Positions 29,736 through 36,911 of a stretch of 37,036 nt of DNA are shown here, piece after piece. The stretch spans positions 1 through 37,036 of IMG/VR virus record IMGVR_UViG_3300046524_000114; one strand, given 5' to 3'. Position 1 is the stretch's first letter; each line of letters opens with the position of its first letter. A program made the translations under genes and the position numbers. This DNA comes from a virus. A model generated the notes under the pieces. The model was not told where the DNA came from, searched no databases, and saw only the letters and a list, made by a program, of their open reading frames with translations.

Positions 29736-29835
29736 GCACTTGAGGCTGTAAATGATGGACAGGCCAGCGGAAGTGCCGATGGCTCGAATTATCTGGTCGG
29801 TGGTCATGGTCTAGGCGAACCTCATCGTCGGTTGT

Positions 29836-29902
29836 GCCCGTTAAAGAGTCTCCCGAGGGCAGAGACAGGCAGGCGAAAGCTTGTTTGAAGGCGCGATGCG
29901 CC
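29836..29902 (+). ncRNA. Candidate structured leader RNA, copy 2 (tailspike gene)
   Basis: GCCCGTTAA, GTCTCC and GGGCAGAGACA recur here in the same order as ahead of coat. GTCTC/GAGAC can pair, and GCCC/GGGC may cross it. Further on is an AGGC-GAAA-GCTT hairpin (29871-29882) and GGCGC-GAT-GCGCC (29890-29902). The whole 29736-29923 interval holds no credible long gene, only a 20-codon ORF at 29752-29814. The motif ends 57 bases before the tailspike ATG. Confidence 0.5.
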
Positions 29903-29923
29903 ATCTGCTCGGGGTTCTAGCAA

Positions 29924-31681
29924 ATGACGGCCACAATTCTGCCGAACGCAAAAACGCAGTTCTTCGACGGCAATGGTAAGCCATTGGCCGGCGGCACTGT
30001 CTATTTTTTCATCCCCAACACATCGACCCCGAAAGCGACCTGGCAAGACCCGGCGCAGACCATCCTCAACACACAACCGGTCGTGCTCGATGCGAGCGGC
30101 GAGGCTCTGATCTGGGGCTCCGGCACCTATCGTCAGGTCGTTAATGACGTGAACGGGAATCTGATCTGGGATCAGATAACCCAGGATGCTAACGCGGGCC
30201 TGACCGGCAATATCACGGACAAGCGGTACGTCGCCGGCACCGATTTCACGCCCGGCACGACGACGCAGCTCACGCTTCCTGTTGCGCCTGGCGCAGTGTC
30301 GAACATGTGGGTGTTCTTTGACGCAGCGTTTCAGGCCGACGATCAGTTCTCCGTAAGCGGCGCGACGCTGACGTTCAACACGCCGATTCCGGTTGGGGTG
30401 CAGGAAGTCAACGTCAAGATCGGCACGACGGTTGCGATCGGCACGCCCGGCAACGGAACGGTGGGGGATAGCCAGCTTGCATGGGGATCGACTCTCACGC
30501 GCGTGTTCGCCTCGATCGCCGCGCTGCGTTCTGCCGGCAGCCAGTACACGAACGCTTTCGTGCAGAGCTACTACGGAGACGATGCGAATTATCAGGGCTT
30601 CTACAAGGTCAAGGCATCCGACACGACGAGCGCTGACAACGGTGGCTCGATCATTGTCGATTCGATCGGCCGACGCTGGTATCTGAATTCCGATCCAGAC
30701 TGGTACGTCGAGCAGTTCGGCGCGAAGGGCGACGGCGTAACTGACGATACGGTCGCCATCAATGCGGCGATTGCGGCCCTGCCGAATCGCGGCGGCACCG
30801 TGCGGTTGCGAGGCAAGACCTACATGATCAGCGCGTCGATCACCGTAGGAAACGGCAATGGCGGTTCAACGCCTTCGACGAAGAACGGCGTGCGCCTCAT
30901 CGGTTGCGGCTCAGGCAAAGGCCCGGGCAATCCGCCGCCGACCTTGATCCAGGCTATCGACAACGGCGCTGCTTCTCCGTACCTGGATACGATGCTTCTA
31001 ATTCAGGGGGCAATCGATAGTTGCTATTTCGAGGGATTCCGCCTTTATGGTTTGGGTGCCAACAGTACGCCTACAACCGGGTCCCTTATTAACAACGGAA
31101 TTTTCTGCAACGGCGGCGTCACTGCTTCGACGTTCAAGAATATCTCGATCGCATTTCACACGACGGCCGGTTTGCGCATTCTCGCGGGTGGCGCTCCGAC
31201 CGGGAATTACAACATCTATAACGAGTTCCACCAGATAGACGCTATCAGTTCGATCAACGGGCATAACGGCTTGCTGATGGACGGTGTATTTGCGGTGTCG
31301 AACGACACGTGGCTCACCTCGTTCTACAACTGCCGATTCGATACGTTCACCGCAATTAATGCCATCGCCGGTGACTTCAAGTTCGTCGATAGCTGCTCTT
31401 TCTATCGCTGCCATTTCGTCGGGAACAACACCGGCGGCGTCCCGCTCACGAACTGCTTTGGCGCGTATTTCAACGCTGTCGGGAACAACGGTTTTCCGTC
31501 TGGTATGTGCTTCCACGATTGCTCGATCCTGACGACCTTCGTCAATGAAGTCGGCGGCGATCACATCCGCGTGAACACGTTCATCAATTACGGCACCGCG
31601 GACAACGAAACCATTCCGACGCATCCGAGTTTGAAGGGCATCACAGACCAAGGCAATCCATTCAACGGGTGGGGCACCTGA
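29924..31681 (+). CDS. Tailspike with P22-type head-binding domain and beta-helix
   Basis: A 585-residue receptor-binding protein. The first ~100 residues (KTQFFDGNGKPLAGGTVYFF, then a TWQDPAQTILNTQPVVLDASG segment and GTYRQVV) match the head-binding domain of P22-type tailspikes. Residues about 102-165 (FTPGTTTQLTL ... PVGVQEVNVK) are the beta domain shared with the gp26-position protein. Residues from about 262 (VEQFGAKGDGVTDDTVAINA) begin a pectate-lyase-like right-handed beta-helix, the usual polysaccharide-binding or -degrading body. The C-terminus is rather short and lacks a clear trimerisation tail. The start is ATG 29924 with a weak ribosome site, following the structured leader. Confidence 0.9.
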   Translation: MTATILPNAKTQFFDGNGKPLAGGTVYFFIPNTSTPKATWQDPAQTILNTQPVVLDASGEALIWGSGTYRQVVNDVNGNLIWDQITQDANAGLTGNITDKRYVAGTDFTPGTTTQLTLPVAPGAVSNMWVFFDAAFQADDQFSVSGATLTFNTPIPVGVQEVNVKIGTTVAIGTPGNGTVGDSQLAWGSTLTRVFASIAALRSAGSQYTNAFVQSYYGDDANYQGFYKVKASDTTSADNGGSIIVDSIGRRWYLNSDPDWYVEQFGAKGDGVTDDTVAINAAIAALPNRGGTVRLRGKTYMISASITVGNGNGGSTPSTKNGVRLIGCGSGKGPGNPPPTLIQAIDNGAASPYLDTMLLIQGAIDSCYFEGFRLYGLGANSTPTTGSLINNGIFCNGGVTASTFKNISIAFHTTAGLRILAGGAPTGNYNIYNEFHQIDAISSINGHNGLLMDGVFAVSNDTWLTSFYNCRFDTFTAINAIAGDFKFVDSCSFYRCHFVGNNTGGVPLTNCFGAYFNAVGNNGFPSGMCFHDCSILTTFVNEVGGDHIRVNTFINYGTADNETIPTHPSLKGITDQGNPFNGWGT

Positions 31682-31691
31682 CGGGGATCAT

Positions 31692-31871
31692 ATGGACCAC
31701 TACAAAGAAGCGGTCGTCGCAGCGGCCAAAGCATCACCTGCATGGCTCGGGGTCTACATCACCCATGCAGCGGACAACATCACCGTGTCGGGCGTCGCTG
31801 CCATTGCGGCCACCGTCTACAGCCTCGTGCAGACCTATATCTCGATCCAGCGTTACCGGAGGGGGAAATGA
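31692..31871 (+). CDS. Small holin, 59 residues
   Basis: Found by hand. It starts ten bases after the tailspike stop and overlaps the endolysin start (ATGA). The sequence MDHYKEAVVAAAKASPAWLG continues to a hydrophobic helix (TVSGVAAIAATVYSLVQTYI) and ends with a basic tail, SIQRYRRGK, a typical small holin layout with one or two membrane segments and a charged C-terminus. It should form membrane holes that release the endolysin. Confidence 0.75.
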   Translation: MDHYKEAVVAAAKASPAWLGVYITHAADNITVSGVAAIAATVYSLVQTYISIQRYRRGK

Positions 31872-32350
31872 GCAATTTTGATGATGCCTTCGTTGCGCTG
31901 ATCGGCAACGAAGGCGGCTATTCGAACAATCCGGCCGACCCGGGCGGTGAAACGATGTGGGGCATAACGGCGCGCATCGCGCATGGCTGGGGCTATACCG
32001 GCGACATGAAGGATCTGCCGCTCGATACCGCGAAGGCCATCGCGAAGAAGTTCTATTGGGATCCGTACCAGTGCGATCAGTTTGATCCACGCGTCGGCTT
32101 CCAGGTGTTCGACGCGGCATACAACGGCGGCAAGCCGGCGCAATGGTTGCAGCAGGCCGCTGGCGTCACTGCTGACGGCGTGATTGGCGCCATCACCACG
32201 GCGGCGGTGCGCGGTGCCGACCCGCTGAAGATCGTGATCCTGTTCAATGCCTCACGCCTCCTCTATTACACCAGCCTCGGCACGTTCGAAACGTTTGGAA
32301 AGGGCTGGGCTAACCGGATCGCCGGAAACCTGCGGAGGGCTGCATCATGA
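31868..32350 (+). CDS. Endolysin, GH108 N-acetylmuramidase
   Basis: A 160-residue lysozyme of glycoside hydrolase family 108. The catalytic motif is GNEGGYSNNPADPGGETMWG (residues 13-32, Glu15 the acid). The C-terminal part (about 95-150, AQWLQQAAGVTADGVIGAIT) is the family's peptidoglycan-binding domain. There is no signal peptide or signal-anchor, so export needs the holin. ATG 31868 is chosen from the ATGA overlap and the GGAGGGGG stretch just upstream; the longer frame is overlap. Confidence 0.93.
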   Translation: MSNFDDAFVALIGNEGGYSNNPADPGGETMWGITARIAHGWGYTGDMKDLPLDTAKAIAKKFYWDPYQCDQFDPRVGFQVFDAAYNGGKPAQWLQQAAGVTADGVIGAITTAAVRGADPLKIVILFNASRLLYYTSLGTFETFGKGWANRIAGNLRRAAS

Positions 32351-32910
32351 GTGCGTGGACATCAGCATTGAACGTCGTCAAGACGCTCGCGCCGACGATT
32401 GCAACAGCATTGGGCGGCCCGCTTGCAGGCGGCGCTGTCATGGCGCTGGAGAGCGTGTTCGGCATCACGCCGCAACCGACTGCATCGAACGATGACCGGC
32501 AATCGGCAATTGCCGCGGCAATCAGTGGTGCGACGCCTGAGCAATTGGCCGCCATGCGCAAGGCTGACCAGGATTACGCGCTCGCGATGGCTCAGGCCGG
32601 CTTCAAGGATACCGAGACTCTGGCGAGTCTGTCGGTGCAGGACCGGGCTAGCGCGCGCCAGATGCAGATCAGCACGAAAAGCTGGACGGCTCCCTTTTTG
32701 GCGCTGTTCGTAACGCTCGGATTCTTCGGCGTGCTGGCCGTGATGATGTTCTGTCCGCTTCCGCAGGCGACGCACGATGCTCTGATGCTCATGCTCGGAT
32801 CGCTCGGAACGGCATGGACCGGCGTGATCGCTTACTACTTCGGCAGCTCGGCCGGCAGCGACCGCAAGACCGAACTTCTCGCCCAATCGACGCCGGGGAC
32901 GCCGCAATGA
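32347..32910 (+). CDS. 3TM holin-like membrane protein
   Basis: A 187-residue protein resembling the 3TM_holin family (GTA/phage holins). It has an amphipathic hydrophobic N-terminus (VVKTLAPTIATALGGPLAGG), a soluble helical middle (ATPEQLAAMRKADQDYALAM), then two hydrophobic helices (about residues 113-135, FLALFVTLGFFGVLAVMMF, and 145-165, LMLMLGSLGTAWTGVIAYYF) before a polar tail. It may be a second holin, an antiholin or a membrane partner of the endolysin. The start overlaps the endolysin stop (ATGA). Confidence 0.75.
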   Translation: MSAWTSALNVVKTLAPTIATALGGPLAGGAVMALESVFGITPQPTASNDDRQSAIAAAISGATPEQLAAMRKADQDYALAMAQAGFKDTETLASLSVQDRASARQMQISTKSWTAPFLALFVTLGFFGVLAVMMFCPLPQATHDALMLMLGSLGTAWTGVIAYYFGSSAGSDRKTELLAQSTPGTPQ

Positions 32911-33149
32911 ACCTCATCAAAAGCTACCTGCTGAACATCCTGAAGTGGCTCGATATCGGCGTGAACGTCATCTTCCTGTTCGGTGCGAGCAACGAAACGA
33001 TCAGCGAGCGTTCGGCCAAGGCCCGCAATGCTGGGCGCAAGTGGGGCTGTGTGCTTTGCGGTCTGCTTGACTGGGTCAATCCGGGCCATTGCGACAACGC
33101 ACTCACATCAACCATCGGCGGCGACGCCATCATTCCCGACGGAAAATAA
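32907..33149 (+). CDS. Small conserved-type phage protein with NETIS motif
   Basis: An 80-residue protein starting at ATG 32907 (ATGA overlap). The first 27 residues are hydrophobic and could be one membrane helix (LNILKWLDIGVNVIFLFGAS). NETISERSAKARNAGRKWGC and VLCGLLDWVNPGHCDNAL follow; this NETIS...GHC pattern recurs in lysis regions of many phages and is often annotated without firm support. I see no Rz-like periplasmic coiled coil. Function unknown, probably lysis-associated. Confidence 0.7.
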   Translation: MNLIKSYLLNILKWLDIGVNVIFLFGASNETISERSAKARNAGRKWGCVLCGLLDWVNPGHCDNALTSTIGGDAIIPDGK

Positions 33150-33151
33150 TC

Positions 33152-34039
33152 ATGAAACGACTTCTCACACTCCTGGCGCTGGCATGCGCAACTGCTGCTT
33201 CGTTCGGTGCGACGCTGAACCCGGTTCAGTTGCTCAATCCGGCCGGCTCGACGAACGGACAGACCATTGTCTCGACAGGCGCGAGTACCGCTCCGGGTTG
33301 GGGGAATGTGCCGGTTGCGAATGTCACCGGCGCGGCCGCCCTGACAGGCGCCACGTTCACAGGCGCGGTCCTGATCAACTATCCGAATGCGACGACGCCA
33401 TTGCAACTGACGTGGGAGAACAACGGCTCAAGCCGTTGGCAAATGTCAAACGATGGAACCGCTGAATCAGGATCGAATTCCGGCAGTAATTTCACGCTGA
33501 CGGCACGGACTGATGCAGGCACATTCCTGTCTCAGCCGATTCAGGTCAACCGCGCTACTGGCGTCACAACTCTGACCGGTCTGGCGATGGCAGGGACGCT
33601 GACGCCGGCTCAGACGACGGGCCTGTTGGGTACGACGACGAACAACAACGCATCCGCAGGCTATTGGGGCGAATACGTCACGGCAAGCGGATCGGCTGTT
33701 TCTCTCACCAGCGGCACCGCGGCGAACATCACGTCGATCAGCCTGACTGCGGGTGATTGGGATGTCACCGGTACGATTCAATTTGTCCCGGCAGCCAGCA
33801 CGACCACGAGCCAGATGTTTTCCGGTGTGAGCAACACTTCGGGCGCAAACGGCACCTTCGATCAGACCACGATCACACGTTATCCGTTGTCGGCCGGCTC
33901 GGGATCGACTGTGCTGCCCACTCCTGTCAGCCGGTTCAGCCTGTCCACGACGACGACGATTTTCCTGGTAGGGTCCGCAAGTTTCGCAGTTAGCACCATG
34001 ACTGCAAACGGGCTTATCCGCGCGCGCCGGGTGCGGTAG
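33152..34039 (+). CDS. Secreted fibre-like protein with signal peptide
   Basis: A 295-residue protein from ATG 33152. It has an N-terminal signal peptide (MKRLLTLLALACATAASFGA, probable cleavage after residue 20). The mature part is Thr/Ser/Gly/Ala-rich: LNPAGSTNGQTIVSTGASTA followed by PGW, a typical tail-fibre repeat, then a TWENNGSSRWQM beta module, and a C-terminal jelly-roll-like domain (WGEYVTASGSAVSLTSGTAA and onwards) as in fibre tips. Ending IRARRVR. A signal peptide on a fibre-like protein is unexpected because virion fibres assemble in the cytoplasm. It could be exported to the cell surface, for example as a receptor blocker. The 3' end overlaps the convergent DUF551 gene. Confidence 0.75.
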   Translation: MKRLLTLLALACATAASFGATLNPVQLLNPAGSTNGQTIVSTGASTAPGWGNVPVANVTGAAALTGATFTGAVLINYPNATTPLQLTWENNGSSRWQMSNDGTAESGSNSGSNFTLTARTDAGTFLSQPIQVNRATGVTTLTGLAMAGTLTPAQTTGLLGTTTNNNASAGYWGEYVTASGSAVSLTSGTAANITSISLTAGDWDVTGTIQFVPAASTTTSQMFSGVSNTSGANGTFDQTTITRYPLSAGSGSTVLPTPVSRFSLSTTTTIFLVGSASFAVSTMTANGLIRARRVR

Positions 34040-34202
34040 GAACGCCAGCCAGATAGTGCGTCACGCCGTCCTTATCCCAGTTCGGCTGGCGCACGTCGTA
34101 GATGAATTCCCGAAGCGTCGCAACGGTCATCTTGCCGTCGATCAGGCAGACGTACTCTTTGTATTCGCGCGGCGGTTCCTGGGCGGCGTCGATCCATTCC
34201 AT
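34014..34202 (-). CDS. DUF551-family small protein
   Basis: A 62-residue protein on the minus strand with the DUF551 pattern: MEWIDAAQEPPREYKEYVCL at the N-terminus, a central DVRQPNWDKDG and a THYLAGVP near the end. Such proteins occur in many lambdoid phages with unknown role. The ribosome site AGGA lies seven bases before ATG 34202. It follows the acyltransferase gene in the same direction, so they probably form one transcript, and its 3' end overlaps the convergent late gene by 26 bases. Confidence 0.8.
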   Translation of the reverse strand: MEWIDAAQEPPREYKEYVCLIDGKMTVATLREFIYDVRQPNWDKDGVTHYLAGVPTAPGARG

Positions 34203-34219
34203 GTTTTTTCCTTGGTTGA

Positions 34220-35323
34220 TTAGAGCGCGGCGCGTTCAATGCCGCCGCTGTGCCGGTAGGTACGCAGTATCGCGCGCCGCGCCGGATCTTCGATAAACCG
34301 GTTGATCGCTGCCGCGCCAAGCAGGGCGGTGGCGACATAAGCCGAATAGTTGATCCATGTCGGAGCGTGCGTCAGGATCGATGGATGCTCGATCAGCATG
34401 CGCACGACAAACTGATGGATCATGTACAGAGCGAAGCTGATGCCGCCGAGATAGACGAGCGGCTTGCGCGCCAGCAACCAGGACAGTTTCCCGGCCTCGC
34501 ATGCCATGACCAGTATCAGCACGCCGAACACCAGGCAGCTTCCTGAACTGCCGAACCATCCCTGAAATGCATTGCCCATGTGTCGACTGACGCCGCGCAT
34601 CGCGACCAGGTTCATGCAGTAGTGCATGGATGCGATGGTAGCCGCGGCGACTGCGATCTCAAGAGCCGTAGCAGAGCGCACGGATAGGCGCTTGATCCAA
34701 GGCCCAAACCGTCCGTAAAGGTGGAATGCGGCCACGCCGATGACGAACTCGACAAGGCGCGTGAGCGGGAAAATGTAGAATGCCCACGTCCGGGTCGGGT
34801 CGATGCTGTTACGTACTAGGTAGAGGACCGTTGCAGTGATAACCGCGCATGCAGCCAGATTGCGAAGCCACGTCCGGCGCAAATCGACCAGCAGCAGCGG
34901 CAGCAATGCATAGAAGAACGCCTCATCGGAAATGCTCCATGAGACGCCGTTCAGCGAGTACGAGTAATCGAAGCCAGGAACCCAAGCCTGCAGCAGCGCT
35001 AGATTCGTGATAGCGATATGGAAGGGCGCGCGGGCACTCTCGATCAGCGTATAGGCCAGTGCTGCGGTGAACATGTGGACCGGCAGAACGCGGGCCATGC
35101 GGGACAGCGCGTACTTCGACAGCGCCGCGCGCGTCAGCGGAATCCCATCGTAGGTGTACGCCAGGATAAACCCTGACAGGACGTAGAAGAATCCGACCGC
35201 CTGGAAAATGGCGAAATGGTTCGTGAATTCAAGATGCCCGAACACCTGCGTTCCGTGCAGGACAACAATCAGGGCCGCAGCGAAGAACCGCAGCGACGTC
35301 AGGGCGTCGATTTTATGTCTCAT
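34220..35323 (-). CDS. Acyltransferase-3 family membrane O-acyltransferase
   Basis: A 367-residue integral membrane protein of the acyltransferase-3 (OafA-like) family, which acetylates sugars of LPS or other surface glycans. Near the N-terminus is LTSLRFFAAALIVVLHGTQV with the conserved Arg12 and His23, followed by GFFYVLSGFILAYTYD (FFxLSGF hallmark) and ten or so hydrophobic helices. The start ATG 35323 is preferred; a TTG at 35338 extends the frame. Encoded in the opposite sense to the late operon, next to int, it is a classic lysogenic-conversion cargo. In P22 relatives such enzymes alter the O-antigen receptor and block superinfection by spike-bearing phages. Confidence 0.9.
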   Translation of the reverse strand: MRHKIDALTSLRFFAAALIVVLHGTQVFGHLEFTNHFAIFQAVGFFYVLSGFILAYTYDGIPLTRAALSKYALSRMARVLPVHMFTAALAYTLIESARAPFHIAITNLALLQAWVPGFDYSYSLNGVSWSISDEAFFYALLPLLLVDLRRTWLRNLAACAVITATVLYLVRNSIDPTRTWAFYIFPLTRLVEFVIGVAAFHLYGRFGPWIKRLSVRSATALEIAVAAATIASMHYCMNLVAMRGVSRHMGNAFQGWFGSSGSCLVFGVLILVMACEAGKLSWLLARKPLVYLGGISFALYMIHQFVVRMLIEHPSILTHAPTWINYSAYVATALLGAAAINRFIEDPARRAILRTYRHSGGIERAAL

Positions 35324-35437
35324 AGATAGCTCAGACAAATCGGGTAATGGGGCGCAGTCTACAACAAGATTCGGTAAGGCCTGTTCAAAACCCTGCGTAA
35401 GTGCTTGATTTGTTTACGACGCAACAGGACGTTTTTG

Positions 35438-35467
35438 CAGCCTGAAATGCATGGTGAAATCAGGCTG
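35438..35467. repeat. 8-bp inverted repeat in the attP candidate
   Basis: CAGCCTGA (35438-35445) and TCAGGCTG (35460-35467) are perfect reverse complements 14 bases apart. No T-run follows on either strand, so a terminator is unlikely. It may be core-type integrase binding sites. Confidence 0.5.
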
Positions 35468-35558
35468 AAACGTATGCTGGTGTTGGGTTTGAGACTATTC
35501 ATCGGGCTTTACCACTTCGACACGGCACATCGCCCGCAAACCCTTATCCAGCATGGAC

Positions 35559-35586
35559 TGTTCAACAGTTGTTCACCAGATGTTCA
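35559..35586. repeat. Three TGTTCA repeats at 11-bp spacing, possible arm-type sites
   Basis: TGTTCA starts at 35559, 35570 and 35581, a spacing of exactly 11 bp, about one helical turn. They sit three bases from the integrase stop. The lambda-type N-terminal domain of this integrase is expected to bind such arm repeats. Confidence 0.5.
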
Positions 35587-35589
35587 AAA

Positions 35590-36675
35590 CTAGGCTGCGT
35601 TTATCCTGACTTTTATCGGCTCGAGACCGCGTGAATTGGCGTACAGATCGGCGATCGCATCTGTCATGTGGCCGAGCAAAGCCTTGGTGTCGACGTTGCC
35701 CTGTTCCATGTAAAGCCGTTTCGTCAGACTTCGCATTTCGTGGAAGGTTGGCGCATCGTCGCCGGTCATCCCGGCCAGATCGCGTGCTTCCTTGAACTTC
35801 GCCGTGATCGTCTTCAGCTTGATCGCGGAGCCCTTGGGCGCATTGACGTTCGGCCGGATGTGGTGGATCAGGTACTTGCTGACGATACCCGTCGTGCGAC
35901 AGCGCGCGATCACGTCGGCTAGCGACAGGCCTAGCACGTCCATGCGCAGTTCAAGCGGGATCGCGATACGAACGCCGGTCTTGCCACGCGTCAGCACAGC
36001 ATGGCCGTCCTGTTGGAATCCATGCTCCCAGCGCGCGACAGTTGACCGATCCTGCCCGGAAACAAGCGCGAGCAGCATGGCGTTCTGCAACCACAGCGCA
36101 GCTTCAGGCGCTTTCTCATAGATGCGCTGGAACTCGGAAAAAGTCAGGCGGCGGCGTTTGACCGTCACTTCCGCCCGCTCGGTATCGGTGGCCGGGTTCT
36201 CTTTCATCCAGCCGAGCGCTTTGCCGCGGCGGCAAAGCACCTTCATGCGGCTGCGCACGTGGACCGACCATTGCATTTTTCCGCGTGCCTCGATCTTTTC
36301 CAGCATGTCGGCGATATGCTTCGTCGTCAGGTCAGCACATTTCACGGTCCCGATTTCTTCGCGGATTGCGTTGTCAACGTATTTCCGGTGGCGGATCGTT
36401 TCTGGCTTCGCTTTGCCGGCCGGCATCTTGAGCAACAGATCAACAATGGTCTGTTTCGGCGTGTTAAGCCGCTCGACTAGCGTTGTAGTCGGCTTCAGGT
36501 TGGCAATCGCGAAGTTTGCCTGCTGCGCTTCATGGATGGCCTGCGCGAGCGGCATGCGCCCGAGTACGTGCGTTTCCTTCGTGATCGGATCGCGCCAAAC
36601 ATAATATTCTGGGCGCGGCTCATGAAGATTTTCCGGCCAGTTTGCGCGGCGGCGAATTCTAGGACGAGCGGCCAT
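35590..36675 (-). CDS. int: Lambda-type tyrosine integrase
   Basis: A 361-residue site-specific recombinase. Catalytic set: Arg210 (SGQDRST), Lys232 (RGKTG), His312 and Arg315 (FHEMRSL), His336 (LLGHMT) and nucleophile Tyr345 (DLYANSRG). The N-terminal domain (about residues 1-55, EYYVWRDPITKETHVLGRMP) matches the arm-binding domain of lambda Int, and residues 75-160 the core-binding domain. It joins attP to a host attB, and with Xis excises. The start overlaps the excisionase 3' end by 17 bases, like lambda xis-int. Leftward orientation places it at the end of the PL transcript once the genome is circular. Confidence 0.95.
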   Translation of the reverse strand: MAARPRIRRRANWPENLHEPRPEYYVWRDPITKETHVLGRMPLAQAIHEAQQANFAIANLKPTTTLVERLNTPKQTIVDLLLKMPAGKAKPETIRHRKYVDNAIREEIGTVKCADLTTKHIADMLEKIEARGKMQWSVHVRSRMKVLCRRGKALGWMKENPATDTERAEVTVKRRRLTFSEFQRIYEKAPEAALWLQNAMLLALVSGQDRSTVARWEHGFQQDGHAVLTRGKTGVRIAIPLELRMDVLGLSLADVIARCRTTGIVSKYLIHHIRPNVNAPKGSAIKLKTITAKFKEARDLAGMTGDDAPTFHEMRSLTKRLYMEQGNVDTKALLGHMTDAIADLYANSRGLEPIKVRINAA

Positions 36676-36874
36676 GTTTTTCTAATACCCGTTGAGCGAG
36701 AGAGGGGCGAGACACACCTTCCTGGAAGACGGCGTTCTGTTCGACATAATACGATCGACCGACCTTGACCGGCGGCGGATAGATTTTGCCAGCATTGATC
36801 CATAGCCTCGCCGTGCGGATTGCTGGCGGCGGATCGAACTCACGTTTCAACCATTCGTCCAGTCTGACCTTCAT
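36659..36874 (-). CDS. xis: Excisionase (lambda Xis-like)
   Basis: A 71-residue protein, lambda Xis has 72. The start chosen is ATG 36874 with GGGTGGGA upstream, which gives MKVRLDEWLKREFDPPPAIR; the frame open to 36934 overlaps the previous gene's end. The winged-helix signature is TARLWINAGKIYPPPVKVGR followed by SYYV (lambda: VRRWVRECRIFPPPVKDGREY). The tail is basic. It bends the attachment DNA and directs Int to excision. Overlap with int suggests coupled translation. Confidence 0.9.
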   Translation of the reverse strand: MKVRLDEWLKREFDPPPAIRTARLWINAGKIYPPPVKVGRSYYVEQNAVFQEGVSRPSLAQRVLEKHGRSS

Positions 36875-36911
36875 TTCCCACCCCAAGCTGTTCTTGATTC
36901 GATAACCCTGA

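Larger units (their letters stand above)
35339..35589. other. Candidate phage attachment region (attP)
   Basis: A 251-base non-coding, relatively A/T-rich interval next to int. It holds an 8-bp inverted repeat (35438-35445 with 35460-35467), three TGTTCA repeats near the int end and a fourth TGTTCA at 35382-35387. I cannot locate the core crossover sequence because no attB is available. Confidence 0.5.

Noticed and set aside
29752-29814. 20-codon ORF in the tailspike leader
   Set aside because: No ribosome site, no conserved feature; it overlaps the region better explained as structured leader.
35359-35376. CTACAACAAGATTCGGTA as an operator ahead of the acyltransferase
   Set aside because: The second half-arm does not match; a single CTACAA is expected by chance.
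35438-35467. Inverted repeat as a terminator for int or the acyltransferase
   Set aside because: No T-run follows the stem on either strand, and it is upstream of the acyltransferase and beyond int.
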